A stretch of DNA of 64,000 nt. Origin: F22 sp963668535. Its GTDB lineage: Bacteria > Bacteroidota > Bacteroidia > Bacteroidales > Bacteroidaceae. A program made the translations under genes and the position numbers. The notes under the pieces were generated by a model. It did no database searches. It had not been told where the DNA came from and saw only the letters and a list, made by a program, of their open reading frames with translations. Shown piece after piece: positions 43,502 to 56,756 of this stretch; position 1 is the stretch's first letter, and each line of letters begins with the position of its first letter. The stretch is from the NCBI GenBank assembly GCA_963668535.1, contig OY764867.1:1612001-1676000 (forward strand), in the 5' to 3' direction.

Positions 43502-43695
43502 TATATATAATGTGTTCTTTCCTTGCCTTGCTTTTTCATTGTCTTTTTCTGTTAAAAGCCCACGTTTTATCCATATTTCTCGTGTATTTATTTGGTGTGT
43601 ATGTTTAAAAGCACTACTTTTGCATCCGCAATCAGGAAACGAGGTGCCTGCGGTCAACCAACCGCATTGATTTTTTTCTCGTTTTGTGTTTGTAT
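43502..43695 (+). repeat. Copy B of the duplicated rRNA leader segment
   Basis: It is homologous to 40811-40994 and carries the intact upstream rRNA promoter. This copy is continuous with the 16S leader. Confidence 0.85.
43591..43622 (+). promoter_or_regulatory. rRNA promoter P1
   Basis: TTTG (43591-43594) and TACTTTTG (43615-43622) are 20 bases apart, matching the Bacteroidota consensus. Confidence 0.8.
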
Positions 43696-43756
43696 TTGCT
43701 TAGATACTTTTTGAGTTTCGGTTCAAAAATAAAGTTGAAATTTTCTGCTCAAATAA

Positions 43757-43788
43757 TTTGGAGCGTAAGAATAAAGCTTGTATCTTTG
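43757..43788 (+). promoter_or_regulatory. rRNA promoter P2
   Basis: TTTG (43757-43760) and TATCTTTG (43781-43788) are 20 bases apart. Both P1 and P2 are followed by the same word, GCATCCGC, overlapping the end of the -7 box. P2 lies 271 bases before 16S. Confidence 0.8.
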
Positions 43789-43863
43789 CATCCGCTTTCC
43801 GAAAGAAACAAGGTTTGCAATGGTGAACCAGCTACCATGCGGAGAGTTAGACAAAAAGAAAAG

Positions 43864-44059
43864 TGTTCTTTGAAGATATTTACATAACAACAAGTAGTAC
43901 AAGGCTATTATGATTTTATAATAGCAATTATTAAACCGTCAATATTAATATTGAAACAGGTGTAATCCAATACTTGAAATCAGGTCATCTTGATAAAACA
44001 GATCAACTTAGATGTGCATGTTATATATATAATATGTATATCGTGAAATAATATTTTTA
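43864..44059 (+). promoter_or_regulatory. rRNA leader with boxA-like element and hairpin
   Basis: TGTTCTTTGAA at 43864-43874 resembles the boxA antitermination element, and a related ATCTTTGACA occurs in the 16S-23S spacer near 45928. GCTATTAT and ATAATAGC near 43904-43926 form a hairpin. No protein gene is seen here. Confidence 0.5.
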
Positions 44060-45580
<1,521 letters not shown>

Positions 45581-45724
45581 TGGAGAGATGACTACTTACA
45601 GTTAAATGTGTCAAGTACATTACACTTATCGGTTTGATAAGCTTGTACGCTTGCTTGTTGTTATAAAATAAAATAAGAGAAAGTAAGAAGCTGAGTACCA
45701 TCACACAGCAGATTATTTTGAACT

Positions 45725-45798
45725 AGTCCTATAGCTCAGTTGGTTAGAGCGCTACACTGATAATGTAGAGGTCCGCAGTTCAAATCTGCGTGGGACTA
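45725..45798 (+). tRNA. tRNA-Ile (anticodon GAT)
   Basis: The acceptor arms AGTCCTA and TGGGACT pair, the anticodon stem CTACA/TGTAG encloses CTGATAA with GAT. It lies in the 16S-23S spacer, as usual. Confidence 0.96.
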
Positions 45799-45803
45799 CT
45801 TTC

Positions 45804-45877
45804 GGGGGATTAGCTCAGCTGGCTAGAGCACCTGCCTTGCACGCAGGGGGTCATCGGTTCGAATCCGATATTCTCCA
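45804..45877 (+). tRNA. tRNA-Ala (anticodon TGC)
   Basis: The acceptor arm GGGGGAT pairs with ATTCTCC using two G-T pairs, and the anticodon arm CTGCCTTGCACGCAG gives TGC. It lies 5 bases after tRNA-Ile in the spacer. Confidence 0.96.
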
Positions 45878-46042
45878 CTTAGAATAATTATTTGATGCTT
45901 TATAGTATCGAGGCGTTATTCAGATTGATCTTTGACATATTGTACAACCAATTTTCTGTTATGAAATCATGTAAATGATAGATTAACCGTAAAGTAACGA
46001 ATTTATACGAGCGCATTTAGTAGCAATACTAAATGAGTATAG

Positions 46043-48922
<2,880 letters not shown>

Positions 48923-48978
48923 GTATATGTTCTTTACTTTAGTAATGATATTTGTTTGTACGATATGTCTACCTTATT

Positions 48979-49086
<108 letters not shown>

Positions 49087-49094
49087 TTTTTAGT

Positions 49095-49131
49095 GAGGCC
49101 TTCGAGATGAATTTCTCGGAGGTCTCTTTTT
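49095..49131 (+). terminator. rRNA operon terminator
   Basis: The arms GAGGCCTTCGAGA (49095-49107) and TCTCGGAGGTCTC (49114-49126), with G-T pairs, are followed by TTTTT. Confidence 0.85.
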
Positions 49132-49187
49132 ATTTATGCAGGGGTATGTATTCTTAACTATTCCGCTTCTATTACGAACTATGTTTG

Positions 49188-49231
49188 TTATCCACATAAT
49201 GCACAGGGGTTATACACAAGTATGTGTATAA
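49188..49231. promoter_or_regulatory. Cluster of three perfect DnaA boxes
   Basis: TTATCCACA (49188-49196) and TTATACACA (49210-49218) on the plus strand and TTATACACA on the minus strand (49223-49231) fit TTATNCACA without mismatch. The last two form a 9-bp palindrome around AGTA. An origin or a DnaA-regulated site is possible; an operator for another protein is the alternative. Confidence 0.5.
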
Positions 49232-49334
49232 CTATTTCTTTTTGCACAGGACACTAATCATGTATGTAAGTCCCAGCGTGTCTGTATTAAACAGTATATA
49301 ATCTTTGTACTACTTATCATCAGTCGTTGTTCAC

Positions 49335-49400
49335 CAACTTCGATATCAAAGTTCACGAACAACGACATCGAAGTTCGCCAACACCGATATCAAAGTTCGC
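49335..49400. repeat. Three tandem 22-bp repeats
   Basis: Units begin at 49335, 49357 and 49379 and share the core CGAyATCrAAGTTCrC. The start of the second unit, GAACAACGAC (49357-49366), is also the reverse complement of GTCGTTGTTC at 49323-49332. No gene lies within 150 bases on either side. Confidence 0.75.
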
Positions 49401-49497
49401 GTACTTTGACTGGGAGTGCCCTATAGTCAACGTATATTCTACTTTGACAAGATATGATTATAGTATATAAAGTCGCATATGTGTAGACGCAAAAGAA

Positions 49498-49524
49498 AAG
49501 AGACTCCAACTTGTGGAGTCTCTT
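49498..49524 (-). terminator. Terminator of the acyl-CoA synthetase gene
   Basis: AAGAGACTCCA (49498-49508) pairs with TGGAGTCTCTT (49514-49524) just beyond the 3' end of the minus-strand gene; read on that strand it ends in TTTTCTTTT. Confidence 0.75.
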
Positions 49525-49549
49525 CTATATCCCATATAATGCTAGAGGG

Positions 49550-51265
49550 TTACGCTTTTGTTTGTACGACTTCTTGGGCTACTTCTTCTTCAGAGGGAAC
49601 ATACCCTTCCTCGTACATAAAGCGCTTAATACTTTTCTTAGGAGTTTTGACAAACTCATCTGGCATGATTTCGTATCGAGCCATACGCTCGTATCCAGCC
49701 ACTTGACTATTGATTTCTTTGAGGTTATCATCCATGATGCGTTTTACGCTATCTGGGGCATCATCTCCTGCATTTTTGAGCGAGTCAAAATCAGGATGTA
49801 CCAATGCCACAAGTTTTCCTTCACGCTCTACGACTAGTGATTCGTGTACGTAAGGCATATTGTTCCAGCGACTTTCAATCTCCTCAGGGAAGATGTTTTG
49901 ACCGCTAGTTGTGAGAATCATTGTTTTGCTTCGACCACGGATGTAGATATTCCCTTTGGCATCTAATGTACCTAAGTCACCTGTTCTTAACCATCCGTCT
50001 TCTGTAAAAACTTCAGCTGTAGCTTCTGGATTCTTGTAGTAACCATCCATAACGTTTTCACCGTGTACTTGGATTTCGCCAAGCATATTGTATGGGTCAT
50101 CGCTATCGATACGCACATTCATCACATCAATGATTTGGCCTGATGAAGAAGGGTGAAATTCATTCCAAGGAGCGTAGCTGATAAGTGGGCCACACTCTGT
50201 CATACCGTATCCAATTGTAAACGGAAATTTGATGCGATAAAAGAACTGTTCAACTTCAGCACTCATAGCGGCTCCACCAATAATGACTTCTTTAAAATTG
50301 CCACCCAATGCATCTACAAGGCGTTTACGAATCTGAGCGTATATTTGCGCATCTAATACGGGTACGCTTAAGGCCAAACGCATGCTGCGTTTTCTTATTA
50401 AAGGTAGAATTGTATTTTTGTAAATCTTTTCGATAACAAGCGGTACTGTAATGATTAAGTGAGGCCGCACATCGCTAAACGCTTTTAAAAGAATCTTTGG
50501 TGAAGGAACTTTGCCTAAAAGAGTTACATGAGCTCCAACGGCAGTGCCGGTCAAAAAATCAAAAGCACATCCATATGCATGAGCTAAAGGTAAAAAGGAT
50601 AGTACTCGTTCACTTCGCTTAAGAAGTTCTGTTCGAATCCCAAATGTTACATTACCAGCTAAATTATTACCTGTTAACATTACTCCTTTACTGAAACCAG
50701 TTGTTCCAGAAGTATAATTGAGTAGCATCACTTTTTCGTTACCAAGGGAAGTGTAATCTACATTTTCTGCTGTATAACCATTTGGATAAGCCGCTAAAAA
50801 ATGTGCAGATGCCTCATTTTGAAAAGATGACAATTGGTTATCCCCTTTTTCGTGAATACATTTGAACCCTTCAAATGCCAATACTCCCCTAAGGTTTGGC
50901 ATCTCTTCTGCATCCAACTTGCTCCAGTATTGCTCACTTGCAAAAAGTATGTAAGATTCGGAGTGGTTGATGATATGATGCACATCTTTGGATGGGAAAT
51001 CCTGTAATATAGGTACCACAATACTTCCGTAAGTGATTGTTGCCATATAAGCGATACACCAACGGGCATTATTCTTACCAAGCAAAGCTATTTTTGTACC
51101 ACGTTTCATGCCCAATGAATGGAATAGAAGATGGAGCTTGGCAATTTCTTGGGCAACGTCTCCATATGAATATGTCGGTTCGTAGCCATAATCTGTGTAA
51201 CAAGGAAGTTCCCAATTATGTCGGAAACTATTCTCGTACAGTTTGATAAAATTCTCTTTAATCAT
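49550..51265 (-). CDS. Long-chain acyl-CoA synthetase (AMP-forming)
   Basis: It activates a fatty acid with ATP and coenzyme A. The ATG at 51265 gives 571 residues. The adenylate-forming signature YTSGTTGFSKG is at 184-194, followed by GYGMTECGPLISY, GWLRTGDLG and the C-terminal lysine segment KTPKKSIKRFMYE. Length fits bacterial FadD-like enzymes. A TATTTTTG element on the minus strand (51289-51296) gives a short leader. It is divergent from mtaB, and the two promoters lie within 40 bases. Confidence 0.93.
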   Translation of the reverse strand: MIKENFIKLYENSFRHNWELPCYTDYGYEPTYSYGDVAQEIAKLHLLFHSLGMKRGTKIALLGKNNARWCIAYMATITYGSIVVPILQDFPSKDVHHIINHSESYILFASEQYWSKLDAEEMPNLRGVLAFEGFKCIHEKGDNQLSSFQNEASAHFLAAYPNGYTAENVDYTSLGNEKVMLLNYTSGTTGFSKGVMLTGNNLAGNVTFGIRTELLKRSERVLSFLPLAHAYGCAFDFLTGTAVGAHVTLLGKVPSPKILLKAFSDVRPHLIITVPLVIEKIYKNTILPLIRKRSMRLALSVPVLDAQIYAQIRKRLVDALGGNFKEVIIGGAAMSAEVEQFFYRIKFPFTIGYGMTECGPLISYAPWNEFHPSSSGQIIDVMNVRIDSDDPYNMLGEIQVHGENVMDGYYKNPEATAEVFTEDGWLRTGDLGTLDAKGNIYIRGRSKTMILTTSGQNIFPEEIESRWNNMPYVHESLVVEREGKLVALVHPDFDSLKNAGDDAPDSVKRIMDDNLKEINSQVAGYERMARYEIMPDEFVKTPKKSIKRFMYEEGYVPSEEEVAQEVVQTKA

Positions 51266-51317
51266 TGCACGTAATTTCGTCTGATGTGCAAAAATAGGAT
51301 TTTTCAATAATATATGC

Positions 51318-51325
51318 TACCTTTG
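51318..51325 (+). promoter_or_regulatory. -7 promoter element of mtaB
   Basis: TACCTTTG fits TAnnTTTG and lies 30 bases ahead of the mtaB ATG. It is 21 bases from the oppositely oriented element of the acyl-CoA synthetase gene. Confidence 0.5.
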
Positions 51326-51355
51326 TAGCCTAAAAAATTAAGTTAGCAAGTAAAA

Positions 51356-52693
51356 ATGATAGATATCAATGCGTTTCAGGACAAAAAAGCCCTGTATTAT
51401 ACATTAGGATGCAAGTTGAACTTCGCTGAAACATCAACAATTTCACAGGTTTTGAGCGATGCTGGTTTTCGTACAGTTCGCCAAGGCGAGTGTGCCGATT
51501 TGATTGTTGTCAATACATGTTCTGTGACAGAAGCTGCAGATAAAAAATGTCGGCAAGCCATTAGTAAGTTGCGCCGACAAAATCCTGGGGCTTACGTTGT
51601 GGTTACTGGATGTTATGCTCAATTGAAGCCTAATCAAGTTGCCAGTTTGAAGGGAGTCGATATTGTGCTTGGTGCTGATCAAAAAGGAGAGATATTGGAG
51701 CATCTCGGTAATTTGACTAAGAGCGAACATGGGCAAGCTTTTACCTCAAAGCTAAAAGATATTCACAAGTTTATACCAAGTTGCTCTAGAGGAGATCGCA
51801 CACGCTATTTTTTGAAAGTACAAGATGGATGTAACTACTATTGTACTTATTGTACTATACCGATGGCACGTGGGGCTAGCCGTAATGGAACGATTGCTTC
51901 GCTAGTGAAGCAAGCTGAAAAAGTGGCTGCACAAGGTGGGCATGAAATTGTGTTGACTGGTGTGAATATCGGTGATTTTGGGCGTACTACTGGAGAGACT
52001 TTCTTGGATTTATGTAAAGCATTGGATGAAGTAGAAGGTATAGAACGTTATCGTATATCTAGTATAGAACCTAATCTGTTAACAGATGAAATCATCTCGT
52101 TTGTAGCTCAGAGCAAGCGTTTTATGCCTCATTTCCATATCCCATTGCAAGCTGGTAGTGATGAAGTGTTGAAGTTAATGAAACGTCGTTATGATACTGC
52201 TCTGTTTGCAAAAAAAATCTCTTATATTAAGCAGGTTATTCCAGATTGCTTTATTGGAGTAGATGTGATTGTGGGTACACGTGGAGAACTACCCGCTTAT
52301 TTTGAAGATGCCGTTCGATTTATTGAAGGTCTAGATATTAGCCAATTACATGTTTTTAGTTATTCTGAACGAGCTGGAACGAAAGCTTTAGAAATTGAGT
52401 ATGCAGTAGATCCCCAAGATAAACAAAAACGTAGTAAACGCTTACTGGATATTTCTGAGATTAAACGACAAGCCTTTTATGAATCGTTTGCAGGTCAAAC
52501 GCGTACGGTTTTATTAGAACATAATCAAGGAGGAGATACGATGTATGGTTTTACAGATAACTATGTGCGCGTTGAACTTCCCGTAGACAATTCTTTGGAC
52601 AATCATATAGTAGAAGTGAAACTTTTACATATGAGTGAAGATAAACATGCGATGCTGGGTGAAATCAAAAAGGTTTGTCAAATAGAAAAGTAA
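51356..52693 (+). CDS. mtaB: tRNA N6-threonylcarbamoyladenosine methylthiotransferase
   Basis: It is a radical-SAM enzyme that adds a methylthio group to t6A37 in tRNA. The N-terminal domain has the cluster-binding cysteines (YTLGCKLN, Cys19; VVNTCSVTEAADKKC; VVTGCYAQ) and the radical-SAM triad CNYYCTYC has Cys159, Cys163 and Cys166. A C-terminal TRAM domain (RTVLLEHNQGGDTMYGFTDN) follows. The 445-residue length and the KLN form after the first cysteine favour MtaB over MiaB or RimO. The glycosyltransferase starts two bases after its stop codon. Confidence 0.94.
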   Translation: MIDINAFQDKKALYYTLGCKLNFAETSTISQVLSDAGFRTVRQGECADLIVVNTCSVTEAADKKCRQAISKLRRQNPGAYVVVTGCYAQLKPNQVASLKGVDIVLGADQKGEILEHLGNLTKSEHGQAFTSKLKDIHKFIPSCSRGDRTRYFLKVQDGCNYYCTYCTIPMARGASRNGTIASLVKQAEKVAAQGGHEIVLTGVNIGDFGRTTGETFLDLCKALDEVEGIERYRISSIEPNLLTDEIISFVAQSKRFMPHFHIPLQAGSDEVLKLMKRRYDTALFAKKISYIKQVIPDCFIGVDVIVGTRGELPAYFEDAVRFIEGLDISQLHVFSYSERAGTKALEIEYAVDPQDKQKRSKRLLDISEIKRQAFYESFAGQTRTVLLEHNQGGDTMYGFTDNYVRVELPVDNSLDNHIVEVKLLHMSEDKHAMLGEIKKVCQIEK

Positions 52694-52695
52694 AA

Positions 52696-53706
52696 ATGAA
52701 AGTAAGTGTCGTTATTCTCAATTGGAATGGAGAAAAGATGTTGGAAGAATACTTACCTAATATCTTGTCTCATTGCAATTTGCCAGGAGTGGAGGTTGTG
52801 ATTATTGATAATGGCTCCACAGACAACTCTGTGTGCTGGTTGCAAGTACATTATCCAGAAGTACGACTTGTTATATTGTCAGAAAATTATGGTTTTGCAG
52901 ATGGATATAATAAGGGATTAGAAGCAGTGGATAGTGAATATATTGTATTATTGAATAGTGATATACAGTTGACTGAGGGGTGGTTATCTCCATTGATAGA
53001 TTTTTTAGATGATCATCCAGATTATGCAGCATGTCAACCTAAAATGCTTAGTCTTAGACAACCTGAGTACTTTGAACATGCTGGAGCTTGTGGAGGATTT
53101 ATAGACTATTATGGCTATCCGTACTGTAGAGGACGGATAATGAATACTGTAGAAAGGGATCAAGGACAATATGATGTGCCAATAGATGTTGCTTGGACGT
53201 CTGGGGCAGCTATGTGTTTGCGTAATCAAGCATACAGAGAAGTTGGACAATTGGATGGTACTTTTTTTGCCCACATGGAAGAGATTGATCTCTGTTGGCG
53301 TTTACGTGCTAGAGGATATAAATTGCGTTGTATCCCACAAAGTGTGGTGTATCATTTGGGTGGGGGATCATTGCCTTACGGATCACCACGTAAAACTTAT
53401 CTTAATTTCCGAAATAATCTACTTATGCTCTATAAAAATTTGCCTGAAGGAGATTTGTGTGGAGTGATGCGTATGCGTTGTTTGTTGGATTATTTAGCTG
53501 CAGGAATGTTCTTTTTAAAGGGACAATGGGCACATATGAAGGCTGTTATTAAAGCAAGAAAGGATGGAAAATCTTTGATACACAAACAATACAAATCAGT
53601 AAGGCAAGAAAATCTTCGTTTAGCAGTAAAGGGGGCCTATTTACCTAAACGTTTTCCTCGTTTGATCTTATTGGGACGGTCTCCTTTCCACGTTCAGGGT
53701 AATTGA
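52696..53706 (+). CDS. Family 2 glycosyltransferase
   Basis: The ATG at 52696 gives 336 residues. The GT-A fold is shown by VSVVILNWNGEKML, VVIIDNGSTDNSV, YGFADGYNKGLEAV and LLNSDIQL, and by the acceptor-region words WTSGAAMCLRN and EEIDLCWRLRARGY. It resembles rhamnosyl- or similar sugar transferases for cell surface polysaccharides. It is co-oriented with mtaB, and its last 62 bases overlap the 3' end of the helicase gene on the other strand. Confidence 0.92.
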   Translation: MKVSVVILNWNGEKMLEEYLPNILSHCNLPGVEVVIIDNGSTDNSVCWLQVHYPEVRLVILSENYGFADGYNKGLEAVDSEYIVLLNSDIQLTEGWLSPLIDFLDDHPDYAACQPKMLSLRQPEYFEHAGACGGFIDYYGYPYCRGRIMNTVERDQGQYDVPIDVAWTSGAAMCLRNQAYREVGQLDGTFFAHMEEIDLCWRLRARGYKLRCIPQSVVYHLGGGSLPYGSPRKTYLNFRNNLLMLYKNLPEGDLCGVMRMRCLLDYLAAGMFFLKGQWAHMKAVIKARKDGKSLIHKQYKSVRQENLRLAVKGAYLPKRFPRLILLGRSPFHVQGN

Positions 53707-55126
53707 TAAGATATAGCTTATCTGTTGCACGAGTATAGGCTGTGTATAACCAACGAAGTCCATCTAAATTAAGCATGTCTTCTTGGAGCATCGCTCCGTC
53801 TAAAAATACGCGACGCCATTGTCCACCTTGTGATTTGTGGCACGTAATAGCATAAGCATATTTGACTTGTAATGCATTGAAATGCTTATCTTCTTTGAGG
53901 GCTTTAAGACGTGCTTTTTGTGTAGTAATGTGTTGATAATCCTCTAAGATTGCATAATATAATTTTTCTTGTTGTTCCTTGGTCAGAGCAGGAGCTTCTG
54001 CTAGTAAAGTATCAACAAGTAAAAGTACTTCAGGGTACCATTCCTCATGATCTGGAACTTCTAGTTCGACTTGCGCCCATTCAAACCCGTACAGTTTGTA
54101 TCTCTTAATGACTTTTCTGACTTGTATAATCTCTCCATTCGCTAAAAAATCATCTCTTTTATCCTGCTCAGCCCAATAATAATTGTTTTTAGCTACCATC
54201 AATAAATCACCACGTTCTAGTAGCTCTTCTCTCCATAGAATACGATTTCGTACTCCCATATTATATTGGTTGGCTCGCCAGTTAGCACGAGTGATAATAA
54301 TAGTATCTTCTATACCCACTTGATTGTAGGAATCTTCTAATGCTTCAAGCAATTCTTCTCCTTCGACACATTGTAAATCTGGAAATGGTTTAGCAGGTAT
54401 GAGTGGTTGCTTGATCTCTTCTGTCTGTCCATATTCGTACATTTGTTTTTGGATAGCAGTGATGTACTGTCGAATATGTGTTGCCTGTAGTAAAATGCCA
54501 CTTTCGGCACGCTGACGCACTACTTCGTTAAGCTCTATTTCAAAAGTGTCTAGACCAAAACCTTGTAGATATTCAGCGTTTAATGCCTTACTTTCATTTT
54601 CCCCTATGGGAGGAAGTTGTGCTGTATCGCCAATAAGCATAAGACGACAGTCGTTGCCAGAATATACATATTCGATTAAGTCGTCTAACAAGGGGTTAGA
54701 AGAGAAAATGTCGGTCATAGAACTCTTGTGAGAAATCATAGATGCTTCATCAACAATAAATAAGGTGTGCGCATGCAGATTTGTGTTTAAGCTATAGTTC
54801 GTGTGAATATCTCCTACGCGATGTTGGCGATATATTTTACGGTGAATTGTTAAAGCTGGTATCTCAGAGTAATTTGACAATACTCTCGCTGCGCGCCCAG
54901 TTGGTGCTAGAAGGATTACCTGATAATTATGTTTTCGGAGTACTTTAACGAAGGATGAGATTAAAGATGTTTTTCCCGTTCCAGCATAACCTTTTAGGAT
55001 AAACAAGTATTGATTAACACTAACAGACATGAAATCAGAGAGCATTTGAATTGCTAAATCCTGTTGATGAGTAGGAGCAAATGCAAAATCATCTTTAATC
55101 TCCTGTTGGAATTCTACTTTTCTCAT
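53645..55126 (-). CDS. RecD-like ATP-dependent DNA helicase
   Basis: The 493-residue protein has Walker A GYAGTGKT at 46-53, Walker B-like FIVDEASMIS, then IGDTAQLPPIG, and C-terminal superfamily 1 motifs TCHKSQGGQW and YTAYTRATDKLYLI. It lacks the long N-terminal region of RecD2 and is the short Bacteroidota form of the exonuclease V alpha-like helicases. Its 3' end overlaps the glycosyltransferase gene tail to tail by 62 bases. Confidence 0.92.
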   Translation of the reverse strand: MRKVEFQQEIKDDFAFAPTHQQDLAIQMLSDFMSVSVNQYLFILKGYAGTGKTSLISSFVKVLRKHNYQVILLAPTGRAARVLSNYSEIPALTIHRKIYRQHRVGDIHTNYSLNTNLHAHTLFIVDEASMISHKSSMTDIFSSNPLLDDLIEYVYSGNDCRLMLIGDTAQLPPIGENESKALNAEYLQGFGLDTFEIELNEVVRQRAESGILLQATHIRQYITAIQKQMYEYGQTEEIKQPLIPAKPFPDLQCVEGEELLEALEDSYNQVGIEDTIIITRANWRANQYNMGVRNRILWREELLERGDLLMVAKNNYYWAEQDKRDDFLANGEIIQVRKVIKRYKLYGFEWAQVELEVPDHEEWYPEVLLLVDTLLAEAPALTKEQQEKLYYAILEDYQHITTQKARLKALKEDKHFNALQVKYAYAITCHKSQGGQWRRVFLDGAMLQEDMLNLDGLRWLYTAYTRATDKLYLINYPERGKETVPIRSNEENV

Positions 55127-55223
55127 ACTATACGGAATAAAAAAATGCGATTTTCTCGCTGTTTTTGGTTATTAGTTTTATCTTTGCGGTACGAATATAA
55201 CTAATAAACGAAACATAGTCAAC

Positions 55224-55919
55224 ATGAAAACGGTAATTAACGTAGTTTTGGTCCTAGTGGCCTTGGTTTTAGTGGGGGTGACATATAATAGCATTATGGC
55301 TCCAATCAAATTTGATAAGCAAAAAACGGTGTATGACAACGCTGTTATCAAGCGTTTGAAAGACATTCGTACTGCTCAGCTTGAATATCGTGCACAACAC
55401 GATCAAGCGTATACAAACAATTTTGATACACTTATTGATTTTATCAAGACAGCTAAGAAACCTTTCGTACTTAAGGAAGGAGTCTTGACCGATGATCAAT
55501 TATCTTCTGGTCTTACAGAAAAGAAGGCAATGAGAATCATTAATAAGGCGAAAAAGACTGGTAATTATCGCGAGGTGAAGAAAAAAGGTCTAGAAAACTT
55601 CCGTCGTGATACACTTTGGGTTGCAGTATTGGATACAGCTGGTTTTTCTAAGGGATTCAATCCTGATTCAATCCGTTATGTTCCTAATACAGATAATGCT
55701 AAGTTTGAGATGGATACTGTTATTACTGTGACTAAGAGTGGTATGCCAGTATTCTTGTTCCAAGCTAACGTGAAGAATGATGTATATCTAGCTGGTCTTA
55801 ATAACAAGCAAGCAATTATCAACTTGAATGACGAAGCTAATAATTTAGGTCGTTTCCCAGGACTTCAAGTGGGTTCTATCGAAGACGGTGGTAACAACAA
55901 TGCGGGTAACTGGGAGTAA
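55224..55919 (+). CDS. Conserved membrane-anchored protein with pilin-like N-terminus
   Basis: The 231-residue protein has one N-terminal helix (VVLVLVALVLVGVTYNSIM) followed by an amphipathic helix IKRLKDIRTAQLEYRAQH that recalls the stem of type IV pilins and pseudopilins, although the prepilin peptidase site is not clear. The rest is soluble, ending in a glycine- and asparagine-rich tail. It is 11 bases from a DUF3822 gene and this pair with rsmD seems conserved in Bacteroidota. A TATCTTTG element lies at 55179-55186. The function is unknown. Confidence 0.75.
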   Translation: MKTVINVVLVLVALVLVGVTYNSIMAPIKFDKQKTVYDNAVIKRLKDIRTAQLEYRAQHDQAYTNNFDTLIDFIKTAKKPFVLKEGVLTDDQLSSGLTEKKAMRIINKAKKTGNYREVKKKGLENFRRDTLWVAVLDTAGFSKGFNPDSIRYVPNTDNAKFEMDTVITVTKSGMPVFLFQANVKNDVYLAGLNNKQAIINLNDEANNLGRFPGLQVGSIEDGGNNNAGNWE

Positions 55920-55930
55920 ACCTATATGAT

Positions 55931-56743
55931 ATGGTAGCTTTTGAACCCAATCAAAAATATAGTCTATCCATCCGCATACTTGCGGATGGATTTTCTTTTT
56001 CTATATACTGCCCATTTTTGGGTAGTAAACCTGTACATACTCGATATGTATCTGTAGATACAACGCTTAGTGTAGCGGTGAACCTGAAGAAACTTTATCA
56101 AGAAGAAGCGTGTTTACGACATGATTTTACAAAGGTGGTTGTGTACATGGAAATGGGGCGATGGACAATAGTGCCTTCTGATATGTGGATAGCTCATGAA
56201 AAAGTGACTTATTTTTATCAAAATCTTCCTGTACGAGACAACGAAGTTGTGTTGCGCGATCATGTTGCTAAATTAGATTTGGAAGTTGTGTACGCTGCTG
56301 ACAAAACGTTGTTGGATGAATTACGAACTTATTATGGTGAAACATTGTGTGTGCACGCAATTCCCTCTTTGTTGTTGTCTTCTTTTGCAGCACAGGCTAA
56401 TCATAATAATCGTTTGACTTTATTTGTTGTCTTGCAAGGTGAGTACCTTGAATTTTATGCTATTAAAAAAGGGCACCTTGAATTAACTAATAGAGTATAT
56501 GCACCTGTTGTGAACGATTGTGTCTATTATACATTATATATATGGAAAATACTCAATTATGAACAATTGGCAGATTCGCTTTTTATTGTGGATATGTCGA
56601 GTCGTGATAAGGTGATGCAATGGCTTAATGTGCAGGTGTCAATGCAAGATGTAGTAACTAATTTACGTCGCTATATTAAGCACGTGGGTGTGCTAACTTC
56701 ACCTGTCTTGGATTGGGACGAATATATAAGGATGAATCAATAA
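55931..56743 (+). CDS. DUF3822 family protein
   Basis: The 270-residue protein has no signal peptide or membrane helix. The opening YSLSIRILADGFSFSIYC and the later FVVLQGEYLEFYAIKKGHLELTN read as repeated beta strands, which may reflect an actin-like or PilM-like fold; this is inference. It is placed between a pilin-like membrane protein (11 bases upstream) and rsmD (13 bases downstream). The family call relies on memory of this neighbourhood in Bacteroidota. Confidence 0.75.
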   Translation: MVAFEPNQKYSLSIRILADGFSFSIYCPFLGSKPVHTRYVSVDTTLSVAVNLKKLYQEEACLRHDFTKVVVYMEMGRWTIVPSDMWIAHEKVTYFYQNLPVRDNEVVLRDHVAKLDLEVVYAADKTLLDELRTYYGETLCVHAIPSLLLSSFAAQANHNNRLTLFVVLQGEYLEFYAIKKGHLELTNRVYAPVVNDCVYYTLYIWKILNYEQLADSLFIVDMSSRDKVMQWLNVQVSMQDVVTNLRRYIKHVGVLTSPVLDWDEYIRMNQ

Positions 56744-56756
56744 GAAAGAATAAATA

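Noticed and set aside
40811..43695. Composite transposon carrying GH97
   Set aside because: The flanking copies are rRNA leader DNA, with no transposase gene and no terminal inverted repeats seen.
43488..43887. Two open frames in the rRNA leader
   Set aside because: They cover the rRNA promoters and leader and have no protein-like features.
49335..49400. Possible CRISPR array
   Set aside because: The three 22-bp units are contiguous with no spacers and there are no cas genes in the window.
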